From assembly GCF_045062605.1 (NCBI RefSeq), contig NZ_JBJGDW010000006.1:25568-89567 (forward strand): a DNA stretch of 64,000 nucleotides, in the 5' to 3' direction. The DNA comes from Deinococcus sp045062605. GTDB taxonomy: Bacteria; Deinococcota; Deinococci; Deinococcales; Deinococcaceae. Positions 29,961 through 37,814 of the stretch are shown piece after piece. The translations under genes were made by a program, and so were the position numbers. How positions within the stretch are numbered: position 1 is the stretch's first letter; every line of letters starts with the position of its first letter. A model generated the notes under the pieces. The model was not told where the DNA came from and did not search any database. It was given only the letters and a program-made list of their open reading frames with translations.

Positions 29961-31112
29961 TCAGGGCTGCTTGTACGTCACCCGGTACATCACGCCGTTG
30001 CCATCGTCGGTCACCATCAGCGCGCCGTCCGGGGCCACCTGCACGTCGGCAGGGCGGCCCGAGGTGGATAGACCCAGTGCGCCCAGAAATCCGGTCATGA
30101 AGTCCTTCGTTTCGCCTGTCTTGGGGTCCACGGTGATCACGCTGTAGCCGCTCTTCTGCGGGCGGTTCCACGAGCCGTGCAGGGCCACGAACATCTTGCC
30201 CTGGTACTCGGCAGGGAACGCCTTGCCCGTGTAGAACGCCATGCCCAGCGGCGCGGCGTGGGCGGTGGTGGTGGCAAAGGACGGCTGGGCCGCCTCGCAG
30301 ACTGCCGGGGTCTTCTTCCCGAAGTCCTTGTCCCAGACCTGGGGTTCACCAGCGGCCACCGGGTAGCAGTAGGGCCAGCCGTAGTTCTTGCCGTCCATCA
30401 CGCGGAAGAAGGATTCGGGCGGGTTGTCGCTTCCGGCCATGTCGCGCCCATTGGCAGTGGCGTACAGGGTATCGCCGGACCACTCCAGACCCACGGCATT
30501 TCGCAGGCCCGTGGCGAAGGGGCGGCCATTCTTGCCATCGGCGTCGTAGACCCAGACGGTGGCGCGCTGGGCATTTTCCTCCTCGCAGACGTTGCAGGTG
30601 CTGCCCATCGCCACGTACAGCTTGCCGTCTGGCCCGAAGACGATGGTGCGCGAGTGGTGCCGCCCCCCGGCTTCCAGACTGATGATCTTCTCGGGTGCGG
30701 CCCCCGGCTTCAGATCGCCGTCCTTGTACGGCATGCGGATCACGCCGTCCGTGTTGGCGACGTACAGGTAGCCGCCATGAAAGGCCAGACTGTTGGGCTG
30801 GTCCAGCGCCGAAAGATACGTCTGCGCATCGTCCAGAACACCGTTTTTGTCGCGGTCAGACAACACCAGCACACGCCCGGTGCCGGGGTCCTTGCCCTCG
30901 TCCGCCACGAACAGATCGCCGTTGGGGGCGAAGGCCATCAGGCGCGGCTTGCCTAGGTCCTGGGCGTACAGGTCCGCCTGAAAGCCTGCCGGGAGGGTCA
31001 GTCCCGCGTTGGGTTTGGTGGTGTCGGGGCGCTGGACCACCGCGCAGGAGCCGAGGGCGAGGGTCAGCAGACCGCCCAGCAGGGCCGCGCGTCGTGTGTT
31101 GGGGGAGAGCAT
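29961..31112 (-). CDS. PQQ-dependent sugar/sorbosone dehydrogenase-type lipoprotein
   Basis: A 383-residue exported six-bladed beta-propeller of the GDH/sorbosone dehydrogenase family. The N-terminus MLSPNTRRAALLGGLLTLAL GSC gives a lipobox (LGSC), so it is probably membrane anchored. Blade motifs include PRLMAFAPNGDLFVADEG, RHHSRTIVFGPDGKLYVAMG, GLRNAVGLEWSGDTLYATANG and HGSWNRPQKSGY, which match the soluble quinoprotein glucose dehydrogenase fold. ATG 31112 places the signal peptide correctly. PQQ use is inferred from the family. Confidence 0.85.
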   Translation of the reverse strand: MLSPNTRRAALLGGLLTLALGSCAVVQRPDTTKPNAGLTLPAGFQADLYAQDLGKPRLMAFAPNGDLFVADEGKDPGTGRVLVLSDRDKNGVLDDAQTYLSALDQPNSLAFHGGYLYVANTDGVIRMPYKDGDLKPGAAPEKIISLEAGGRHHSRTIVFGPDGKLYVAMGSTCNVCEEENAQRATVWVYDADGKNGRPFATGLRNAVGLEWSGDTLYATANGRDMAGSDNPPESFFRVMDGKNYGWPYCYPVAAGEPQVWDKDFGKKTPAVCEAAQPSFATTTAHAAPLGMAFYTGKAFPAEYQGKMFVALHGSWNRPQKSGYSVITVDPKTGETKDFMTGFLGALGLSTSGRPADVQVAPDGALMVTDDGNGVMYRVTYKQP

Positions 31113-31404
31113 GCCCCATGAGACACGGGCGACATGAAAACGGGGGGCCACTTGGTTAAACCGTGGCTGAGACTGCCTTCGGGCTTACGTTGTCAGCACG
31201 GATGCGTCGACGGAGAAGCACACAGGAAGGACAGGCGGCAGCCGGAGAGAAATTGAAGCGCGGAACGGCGTTCGGGGCCGGAACGCCAGCACCTGCCGGA
31301 ACGCCGAGGGGATATTCATAGAACGCTGGAACAACCTCAATCCAGCGCTGAGATTTGATGAAACCCCACGATTGAGCCGTAGCAGGCAGGACACAGTGAC
31401 CGTC

Positions 31405-31620
31405 ATGAAAACTTCCAATGTGCTGTACATCCTCGGTTACGCCTCGATCATTCTCTCGGCCACCAACTTCCTGCGCGGCAAGGCCAAGGACGGCCAGGAG
31501 CAGGACATCAAGGAGCGCGACGGCCTGTTCCTGGGCCACTGGGCACCCACCTTCTTCATTCTGGGCAAGGTGGCCGAGGACCGCGAGAAGGACGGGCGCA
31601 GCCTGCTGGATTTCAGCTAA
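31405..31620 (+). CDS. Small hypothetical membrane-associated protein
   Basis: A 71-residue protein with one hydrophobic segment near the N-terminus (VLYILGYASIILSATNFL) followed by a charged tail (KDGQEQDIKERDGLFLGHW and FFILGKVAEDREKDGR). The family is not recognised. A terminator follows at 31645-31678. Upstream (31113-31404) are several GGAACGCC hairpin arms but no gene. Confidence 0.65.
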   Translation: MKTSNVLYILGYASIILSATNFLRGKAKDGQEQDIKERDGLFLGHWAPTFFILGKVAEDREKDGRSLLDFS

Positions 31621-31644
31621 ACGACATAAACTCAATTCAAAGAG

Positions 31645-31680
31645 ACCGCCGAGGCAGGTACTTCCGGCGGTTTCATTTTG
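31645..31680 (+). terminator. Intrinsic terminator
   Basis: ACCGCCG (31645-31651) pairs with CGGCGGT (31665-31671), followed by TTCATTTTG, after the 71-residue protein gene. Confidence 0.65.
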
Positions 31681-31708
31681 CCTGCCGCCGATGCTCTAGC
31701 CTTCTGGC

Positions 31709-32125
31709 ATGACCTCTACCCCGAAGAAAACCCTGAACGTCACCTGGCTGGGCGAGCAGCGCTATCTGGGCGTCAGCGAGAGCGGGCACCAGCTCCTGAT
31801 CGACAACAGCGCCACCAAGATCGGCGTTTCCCCGATGGAGGCGCTGCTGGGCGCACTGGCGACCTGCACGGCCTACGACGTGGTGGAGGTGATGAAAAAA
31901 CGCCGCACACCGCTGGCCAGTTACCGCATCGAGGTAGAGGGCACGCGGGCCGATACGGACCCCAAACGCTACACCCACATCACCGTGCGCCACATCGCGG
32001 GCGGCGAGGGCATTACCGCCGAGGCGCTGGAGCGGGCCGCGCACCTGAGCCACGAGAAATACTGCTCAGTGGCCTCCAGTCTGAACAGCGAGATCAGTGT
32101 GGAAACGCGGGTAGAAGCGGTTTAA
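31709..32125 (+). CDS. OsmC/Ohr family peroxiredoxin-like protein
   Basis: A 138-residue OsmC-fold protein for organic hydroperoxide reduction. The two conserved cysteines are in EALLGALATCTAYDVVEVM (about residue 53) and HEKYCSVASSLNSEI (about 117), the pair used for thiol-based peroxide reduction. The leaderless start is supported by TAGCCT (31697-31702) six bases before ATG 31709. It is convergent with rdgB. Confidence 0.9.
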   Translation: MTSTPKKTLNVTWLGEQRYLGVSESGHQLLIDNSATKIGVSPMEALLGALATCTAYDVVEVMKKRRTPLASYRIEVEGTRADTDPKRYTHITVRHIAGGEGITAEALERAAHLSHEKYCSVASSLNSEISVETRVEAV

Positions 32126-32131
32126 CCGGCC

Positions 32132-32716
32132 TCAGCTTCCGCGCTTGGCTGCCTTGAGGGCCGCGAGCGCCTTGCCCCGGTGGCTGATGGCCTGCTTCTC
32201 GGCCACGCTCATCTCGGCCAGGGTGCGGGTCTGGCCATCGGGGACGAACAGGGGATCGTAGCCGAAGCCGCCGTCGCCGCGCGGGCCTTCCAGCAGGGTG
32301 CCGGACAGCTCGCCCCGGTACGATTCCACCTGCCCGTTGGGGTGGGCCAGGACCAGCACCGAGACGAACCTGGCGCGGCGGTTGGCCTGCCCGCGCAGTT
32401 TTTCCAGCAGGTACACATTGCGTTCCAGATCGCTGTCGCGGCCCCCGAAACGGGCGCTGTACACGCCGGGTTCACCGTTCAGGGCCTCTACCTCAATGCC
32501 GCTGTCGTCGGCCAGCGCCGTGGTACGCGTCATCAGCGCCACCGTGCAGGCTTTCAGGGCCGCGTTCTCGGCGTAGGTGGCCCCGGTTTCCTCGGGCATG
32601 GGCACGCCCTGCACCGGCTGCAAGTCCCAGTTCAGATCGGCCAGCGCCGCCTCGATCTCGCGCACTTTTCCGGCGTTTCCCGTCGCCACCGTTACTCGCA
32701 TCAGGCCATTGCTCAT
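32132..32716 (-). CDS. rdgB: Non-canonical purine NTP pyrophosphatase (RdgB/HAM1)
   Basis: Hydrolyses dITP/XTP to keep deaminated purines out of DNA. The 194-residue protein has VATGNAGKVREIEAAL, EETGATYAENAALKACTVAL, ALADDSGIEVEALNGEPGVYSARFGG (catalytic Asp region) and GPRGDGGFGYDPLFVP. Start 32716 (MSNGLMRV) lies ten bases after TACACT (32727-32732); 32701 (MRVTV) is an alternative. Confidence 0.93.
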   Translation of the reverse strand: MSNGLMRVTVATGNAGKVREIEAALADLNWDLQPVQGVPMPEETGATYAENAALKACTVALMTRTTALADDSGIEVEALNGEPGVYSARFGGRDSDLERNVYLLEKLRGQANRRARFVSVLVLAHPNGQVESYRGELSGTLLEGPRGDGGFGYDPLFVPDGQTRTLAEMSVAEKQAISHRGKALAALKAAKRGS

Positions 32717-32823
32717 CACACTCCAGAGTGTACGGGGAAATGCAGAGCAGCAGGTGCGGAAATCCGGTCCCTCCCCCCACCAGTCCCCCCCAACACCAGT
32801 TCCCACAACACCATCCCCCGGCC

Positions 32824-33513
32824 TCAGTCACCCAGCGGCAATTCGGCGCGCACCCGCCAGCGCTCCTGGCCCTCCGGTTTCTCGAACAGGGTCAGGGACG
32901 TGTAGTTCTGCGTGGTGAACGGGCGGACACGTTCCTCCAGTGCGCGGCGCAGCGCCTGCGGGTCATGGCCGCCGTAGGGCTGCACCAGCGTGAAATGCGG
33001 CTCCCAGGTGTCCAGCCCACGCGGCGTGTGCAGCAGCGACATGCGCGCGCCCTCGAACGGTCTGGCATACAACCCCTGGGCCACCTGCCCGGCAAAGGGC
33101 GAGGCAGTCACGAAGCGGGCGAGGCGGGCCAGCAGCAACGTGTGCGCCACCAGCAAGGCCGGGGAAGGGTCCAGGCGCAGCACCCACGTTTCGCCGTCGT
33201 CCCACACGTCGATTCGCCCGTTGCTCAGTGACAGGTCCGCGTCGGGCGAGAGGCAGGCCACGCAGGCACGCGCCTCGGCCTCGATGGCGGGCCACCACGC
33301 TGGATTGGTGGAAAAGCCCTCCACCACCGTCAGATGAAAGCCGAACGGCCCCGCGTCGGTTTGCCACTCGGGGCACAGAAAGTCGGGCAGGGGGACGGGC
33401 TGGCCTGCACGCACATCGAAACCCAGCAGTTCAGACCCCATCTGGTACAGCGCCGATCCGGCGGGCGGACACAGGTAGACGGCGAAACGCGTTCCGGCGG
33501 TGGGGTCAGGCAT
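32824..33513 (-). CDS. 2H phosphoesterase-like protein
   Basis: A 229-residue protein with two H-x-T/S motifs, FHLTVVEGF (about residues 59-67) and PHFTLVQPY (about 176-184), arranged as in the 2H phosphoesterase/2'-5' RNA ligase superfamily and DUF1045-like proteins. It may cleave 2',3'-cyclic phosphodiesters. The N-terminus RFAVYLCPPAGSALYQMGSE fits the family start. There is no clear ribosome binding site. The substrate is unknown. Confidence 0.7.
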   Translation of the reverse strand: MPDPTAGTRFAVYLCPPAGSALYQMGSELLGFDVRAGQPVPLPDFLCPEWQTDAGPFGFHLTVVEGFSTNPAWWPAIEAEARACVACLSPDADLSLSNGRIDVWDDGETWVLRLDPSPALLVAHTLLLARLARFVTASPFAGQVAQGLYARPFEGARMSLLHTPRGLDTWEPHFTLVQPYGGHDPQALRRALEERVRPFTTQNYTSLTLFEKPEGQERWRVRAELPLGD

Positions 33514-33613
33514 GGCGCGATTGTGGCAGATGGCCGGGCGGGGGCCGGGTGCCACAGACAGAAAGGTGGACGCAAAGGCTCTCCGCACCCCTGCGCCCAC
33601 AGTTCCAACCCCA

Positions 33614-34321
33614 TCACTTCAGAGAAATCCGAACCTCGTTGCCCGCGCTGTCCTCGGCGCTGATCAGTTCGCCGGGGGGCGGATCGGCCTCGATCAGCAG
33701 TTGCAGGGTGTCCAGGCTGAATCCGGCACTCTCCAGCGCGCGGATGCCGTGCGGCGGAATCAGCTTGTGCAGGTGCGGCGCGAGGCTGACGGGCAGGTTG
33801 GCGCTGTACTCGTCGCCCGCCGAGGACTCCACCCGGATTTGCAGGATGCGGGCCGAGCCGGAGCGCGAGTTGCCATACTGATACTGGTAGTCGTACTGGG
33901 GTGTCTTGCCCTCGAACACGCCCTCGACAGCGCGCTCCACGGTATCGGTGATGCGGTCTACCATGCCCTCTATTCCTCCTCTGCCCGCGCGGGGGCGGCT
34001 GCCGGGGTCCCAGGCCCATTGCGGGCCGCGTTCGTCCTCTGTACGCGGGTTGCCGAAGCCTCCGGGGGACTGGTTTCCAGGGAATGGGGGCGGACGGGGC
34101 GGCGGGGGCGGCACATCACGCACGCCGCGCAGCAGCAGCAGGTGTTCGGCCACCTGTCCGGTGTCCAGCTCGTCGCGCTTCAGGAGCGAATCAATCAGTT
34201 CGCGGTCACTATCGGTCAGGGCCAGTTTGGCGCTCAGGGCGGCCAGCAGCGGCCCGGCGTCCTCCAGGCTCAGGCGGCCCGCGCGGACCAGATCGAGAAG
34301 ACGTTTGACTTTCTCTTTCAT
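33614..34321 (-). CDS. SHOCT/LiaX-like N-terminal protein, third gene of envelope-stress-like operon
   Basis: A 235-residue protein. Residues 1-30 (MKEKVKRLLDLVRAGRLSLE DAGPLLAALS) form the short helical SHOCT/LiaX-type oligomerisation motif. A proline/glycine-rich linker follows (DVPPPPPRPPPFPGNQSPGG), then a region with a YDYQYQYG patch and a C-terminal beta-rich domain (ARILQIRVESSAGDEYSANL). GGGGAGGA precedes ATG 34321. It is the last gene of the operon beginning at 35572; the N-terminal motif repeats that of the first gene. Confidence 0.7.
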   Translation of the reverse strand: MKEKVKRLLDLVRAGRLSLEDAGPLLAALSAKLALTDSDRELIDSLLKRDELDTGQVAEHLLLLRGVRDVPPPPPRPPPFPGNQSPGGFGNPRTEDERGPQWAWDPGSRPRAGRGGIEGMVDRITDTVERAVEGVFEGKTPQYDYQYQYGNSRSGSARILQIRVESSAGDEYSANLPVSLAPHLHKLIPPHGIRALESAGFSLDTLQLLIEADPPPGELISAEDSAGNEVRISLK

Positions 34322-34358
34322 GGGGTCCTCCCCTGGATGGGCAGTCTCATCTGGATGG

Positions 34359-34697
34359 TCATGGCAGGTCACCCTGCGGATGGCGGCGGCTGGACCCCGA
34401 CAGCTCCGGGGAGAACACCAGCAGGGCACGCTCGCCGGACATCACGGCCCTGCCGCGCAGATCGCCCCCGTCCGAACCCATCTGCCGGGCCATCTGATAG
34501 ATATGCCACTGCTCGGGGGTGACGTGCAGCATGGCTTGCAGACGCTGCCAGAGTCTTCCGAACAGCCCAGGTCCAGGCACTTCGGCGGCGGATGGACGGA
34601 CCCGGCGAATCACGCGGTAGCCCTTGCCGGAGCGGACTGTGTGGGGAGCAGAAACGGTGCGGTGAGAAGAAACAGTGCGGGAAGAAGAGGCGCTCAT
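34359..34697 (-). CDS. Small basic hypothetical protein, second gene of the operon
   Basis: A 112-residue arginine-rich protein, family not recognised. The Ser/Arg-rich N-terminus is followed by a helix-forming stretch (LFGRLWQRLQAMLHVTPEQW HIYQMARQMG). It overlaps the first operon gene by four bases (ATGA) and ends 37 bp before the third. There is no signal peptide. It may be a partner or regulator of the two SHOCT/LiaX-like proteins; the function is open. Confidence 0.65.
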   Translation of the reverse strand: MSASSSRTVSSHRTVSAPHTVRSGKGYRVIRRVRPSAAEVPGPGLFGRLWQRLQAMLHVTPEQWHIYQMARQMGSDGGDLRGRAVMSGERALLVFSPELSGSSRRHPQGDLP

Positions 34698-35572
34698 CTC
34701 ACGTCCTCCGTGAGCAGCTTGACCTGTCCGGCGGCCACCTTGCACGACAGGTAAGCCGCGCCGCTCCCCAGTTCCCCGGCGTGCTGCGTGTTCATGAAGC
34801 CGCCACTCTTACGGGTGGGAAAGTCGGCCTTGAATGCGCCCACGGTCACGTCGGCGTCCACGCGCAGGCTGCTGCCCGGAAGCAGATGCAGGGTGGCGTT
34901 TCCGGCGTTGACTTCCAGCCGATGATCGCCGCCCGCCAGCACCCCGGCCCACTTGAGATTGCCGCCGTTGACGCTGGCGTTCAGGCTGTGCGCGCCGCTC
35001 AGCGTGAGGTTGCCGCCATTGACGTTCAGATGTGTGGGGCCGTTCACCTCGGCGGCGGTCAGGTTGCCGCCGTTGACCTCGGCCTTCAGCGACGCGGCAC
35101 GGCCCATGCGGACGTTGCCGCCATTCACATCGGCCCACAGCTCACCGCCCAGATCGGGCAGGGTCAGGTTGCCGCCCTCCACCGAAGCGCGTACATGACG
35201 GGGCACAAAAGGCACCGAGAGGATGGCCTTGACATTGCCCCAGTGGCCTCCGAGGTGATCCGCGCGGCTGACCTGCCAGCCCTTCGGCGTGCCGGTCAGG
35301 CGCAACACGCCGTCCTCGTTGGCGCTCAGGTGCGGCGCGTCCAGTGAGGCGTCGTGCAGCACGGTCAGGGTGTAACCGCTGACTTTAAGCGTCAGGTCAG
35401 CGGGAATGTCGCTGACACTGCCCTGCTGGGCGGCGGGCATCACGGCTTCCGGCTCGTCGGCGGGCGTGCCTTCCAGCAGCCCGGCGGCTTCCTCGGCGGT
35501 GAGTTTGCCCTCGGCCACCAGACGCTGCACCTGCGAACGGAAGTCCTCTGCGGGCGATTGCTTTTCATTCAT
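34694..35572 (-). CDS. LiaX/YvlB-like protein with NGGN beta-helix repeats
   Basis: A 292-residue protein and first gene of a three-gene operon. Residues 10-35 (DFRSQVQRLVAEGKLTAEEA AGLLEG) match the SHOCT-like N-terminal motif of YvlB/LiaX. Residues about 125-240 are a DUF4097-like right-handed beta-helix with GGN turns at about 133, 151, 168, 186, 203 and a variant AGN at 223, so each coil is 17-20 residues. No export signal is visible, so it is probably cytoplasmic or membrane peripheral. AAGGAGA precedes ATG 35572. Relatives respond to cell-envelope stress. Confidence 0.78.
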   Translation of the reverse strand: MNEKQSPAEDFRSQVQRLVAEGKLTAEEAAGLLEGTPADEPEAVMPAAQQGSVSDIPADLTLKVSGYTLTVLHDASLDAPHLSANEDGVLRLTGTPKGWQVSRADHLGGHWGNVKAILSVPFVPRHVRASVEGGNLTLPDLGGELWADVNGGNVRMGRAASLKAEVNGGNLTAAEVNGPTHLNVNGGNLTLSGAHSLNASVNGGNLKWAGVLAGGDHRLEVNAGNATLHLLPGSSLRVDADVTVGAFKADFPTRKSGGFMNTQHAGELGSGAAYLSCKVAAGQVKLLTEDVR

Positions 35573-35587
35573 ATCCGTCTCCTTGAG

Positions 35588-35624
35588 AGAATAGAAACAT
35601 AGATTTACCAGAATGTCAATACAG
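35588..35624 (-). promoter_or_regulatory. Candidate sigma70-type promoter of the LiaX/YvlB-like operon
   Basis: Reading on the minus strand, TTGACA is followed after 17 bp by TTCTAT and then by the AAGGAG ribosome binding site. The surrounding 35573-35750 is unusually AT-rich for this genome. The -10 match is weak; the -35 match is perfect. Confidence 0.5.
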
Positions 35625-35812
35625 AGTTTAGTATCTGATTCTGGCGGATAGGATTTTTACTGTCCTGAACACGAATTGAGATATGAGGCTCGCCCATCCT
35701 TGACATCTATAGCAATCTCGATCTTCTATTCGCTCATTCCCGCTGCAATCATCCCCTTGCAACCCAGGCCGTCTGCCGCACCCGTCCTTCCCTCTCCCCT
35801 ATGCTTGACGCC

Positions 35813-37195
35813 ATGACATTGCCCGAACTCACCTCCGCCCAGCGCACCGATGTGGAACTGCTGGCGCGCGGCAAGGCGGAAAAGAGCCGCACCCTGCGCG
35901 AGATGAACCTGCCCGAGACGCCGGAATCCGCCCACACGCTGCTGCTGCGCCTGGGCATCTGGAACGAGGCGAAGACGCCCTACGCGGACCGTCTGGGCGC
36001 AACATTGACCCACCTGACGCTGGACGTGCCGGATTTTGCCAACGAGGACCGGCTGGACCTGACCCACCTGCCCGCCTACGCGATCGACGACGAGGGCAAC
36101 CGTGACCCGGACGACGCGATAGGCATCGAGGCGCTGGAAGGCGGCCTGATCCGTCTGTGGGTGCATGTGGCGGACGTGGCCGCGCTGGTGCCGCCAGAGA
36201 GCGAACTGGACCTGGAGGCCCGCGCACGCGGCGCGACCCTGTACCTGCCGGACCAGACGATTGGCATGCTGCCCGACGCCCTGATCGAGAAGACCGGGCT
36301 GGGCCTGCACGACACCATGCCCGCGCTGTCGATCTCGCTGGATCTGGATGCCGACGGCAATGCCGACGCCGTGGATGTGGCGCTGACCACCGTGCGGATC
36401 ACGCGCCTGACCTACATGGGCGCGCAGGCAAAGCTGGAGGCGGGCGAGGAACCCTTCGTAACGCTGGCAAGACTGGCCCACGCCAGCAAGGAACTGCGCG
36501 ACTCCGAGGGCGCGCTGAGCATCGAACTGCCCGAAGTGAAGATCAGTGCCGACGAGAACGGCGCGTCCGTGACGCCGCTGCCCAAGCCGGAAATGCGCTT
36601 CGTGGTGCAGGAGTGCATGACGCTGGCCGGCTGGGCCACCGCTATTTATGCCGACGATCACGACATTCCCCTGCCATTCGCCACCCAGGCCGATCCCAGC
36701 CGTGAGGTACGCGGCGAGGGGCTGGGCGTGCAGTGGGCGCGGCGCAGGACGCTGGCCCGCACGCGCTTTCAGCCGTCGCCAGGGCCGCATTCCGGCATGG
36801 GACTGGATCTGTACGCACAGGCCACCAGCCCCATGCGGCGTTACCTGGATCTGGTGGTCCACCAGCAACTGCGCGCCGCGCTGACGGGCCACGAACCGCA
36901 AGGCGGCAAGGTGGTGGCCGCGCACATTGCCCAGGCCACCCTGAACGCCGACGCCACCCGGCAGGCCGAACGCCTGAGCCGCAAGCACCACACCCTGCGC
37001 TTCGCCGCCGCCCAGCCGGACCGCGAATGGGAGGCGGTGGTGGTGGACCGCCGGGGACCTCAGGCCACCCTGCTGATTCCCGAGCTGGCCTACGATCTGC
37101 CCTTCAGCACGCCCGCGCCCGTGGGAACGGTGCTGCGAATCAGGCTGGTGGACGTGAATCTGCCCGCGCTGAGCATGCGGGCGCGGCTGGTCTAA
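35813..37195 (+). CDS. RNB-domain exoribonuclease (RNase II/R family, Deinococcus type)
   Basis: A 460-residue 3'-5' exoribonuclease. The RNB domain shows AIDDEGNRDPDDAIGIEAL (metal-binding Asp cluster, residues about 84-102), then LWVHVADVAALVPPES, LYLPDQTIGMLPDAL and YAQATSPMRRYLDLVVHQQL. It lacks the N-terminal cold-shock domains of classical RNase II/R and has instead a short helical region, as described for the D. radiodurans homologue. The leaderless start at 35813 lies seven bases after TATGCT (35800-35805). Confidence 0.92.
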   Translation: MTLPELTSAQRTDVELLARGKAEKSRTLREMNLPETPESAHTLLLRLGIWNEAKTPYADRLGATLTHLTLDVPDFANEDRLDLTHLPAYAIDDEGNRDPDDAIGIEALEGGLIRLWVHVADVAALVPPESELDLEARARGATLYLPDQTIGMLPDALIEKTGLGLHDTMPALSISLDLDADGNADAVDVALTTVRITRLTYMGAQAKLEAGEEPFVTLARLAHASKELRDSEGALSIELPEVKISADENGASVTPLPKPEMRFVVQECMTLAGWATAIYADDHDIPLPFATQADPSREVRGEGLGVQWARRRTLARTRFQPSPGPHSGMGLDLYAQATSPMRRYLDLVVHQQLRAALTGHEPQGGKVVAAHIAQATLNADATRQAERLSRKHHTLRFAAAQPDREWEAVVVDRRGPQATLLIPELAYDLPFSTPAPVGTVLRIRLVDVNLPALSMRARLV

Positions 37196-37199
37196 GGGT

Positions 37200-37341
37200 G
37201 CGTTTGTGAAGTGTTGCAGATTCCAACCACTTCCCGGAAACATGGGCTTTTGCTCCTCTCACACTGCAAGAGGTTGGGAGGGAGGCACTGCGAACGCCTT
37301 CCAGACGCCATCTGCCGAACGTAAAGCGTCTTCACAAGCGC
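37200..37341. repeat. Possible MITE-like element with 12-bp inverted ends
   Basis: GCGTTTGTGAAG (37200-37211) and CTTCACAAGCGC (37330-37341) are inverted copies with one mismatch, bounding 142 bp of non-coding sequence directly after the RNB gene. No clear target-site duplication is visible, and there is only one copy in the window. Confidence 0.4.
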
Positions 37342-37369
37342 GTTCCGAGACTGCTCTGTGGCGGGGGGC

Positions 37370-37402
37370 TTGACTCTGCCACAGATGTCAGGGTTTAGAG
37401 TC
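37370..37402 (+). promoter_or_regulatory. MerR-type promoter/operator
   Basis: TTGACT (37370-37375) and TTTAGA (37394-37399) are separated by 18 bp. The inverted repeat GACTCT (37372-37377) / AGAGTC (37397-37402) spans this over-long spacer, the classic architecture at which MerR proteins twist DNA. It lies directly before the merR gene. Confidence 0.65.
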
Positions 37403-37419
37403 TGGAGGCGGGGGGCCAC

Positions 37420-37782
37420 ATGCGAATCGGCGAACTTTCCCGCTTAACCGGGGTCAGCGTGCGGGCCATCCGGCACTACGACGGCCTGGGCCTGCTGATT
37501 TCCCGGCGCGAAGACAACCGTTACCGCGTCTTTGGGCCGGACGATGTGGAGCGGGTGCGCCTGATTCAACTGTTTCTGAGCGTGGGCTTTCGGCTGGAAG
37601 AAATCCGCGAATATGGCCCGTGCTGGCAGGGCGACGCCTCCGTGACCCAGACCATTCCGGCGGATCAGGTGGCCGCCTTCTATGGGCGCAAGGTGGCCCA
37701 GATAGACCGCCAACTGGCCGCGCTGCACACCTTCCGCACACAGCTTAAAGAACAGATGGACCGCCTGCCCAACGCGGATTAA
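37420..37782 (+). CDS. MerR family transcriptional regulator
   Basis: A 120-residue MerR protein. The winged helix is at residues 1-40 (MRIGELSRLTGVSVRAIRHY, then DGLGLL), with the second wing NRYRVFGPDDVERVRLIQLF. A dimerisation helix follows, with few cysteines (one), so metal sensing is unlikely; a small organic or oxidative signal is more probable. GGAGGCGGGG lies before ATG 37420. The MBL-fold gene follows 32 bp later and is the likely target. Confidence 0.9.
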   Translation: MRIGELSRLTGVSVRAIRHYDGLGLLISRREDNRYRVFGPDDVERVRLIQLFLSVGFRLEEIREYGPCWQGDASVTQTIPADQVAAFYGRKVAQIDRQLAALHTFRTQLKEQMDRLPNAD

Positions 37783-37814
37783 CCCCCTTCAACACGCCCC
37801 AGACAGGAGAATCC

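Noticed and set aside
35573..35812. Radiation/desiccation response motif (RDRM) upstream of the stress-like operon or elsewhere
   Set aside because: No match to the TTATGTCATTGACATAA-type palindrome was found in the intergenic regions inspected.
35726..37243. 505-codon minus-strand frame opposite the RNB nuclease
   Set aside because: The plus strand encodes clear RNB motifs; the antisense translation shows none.
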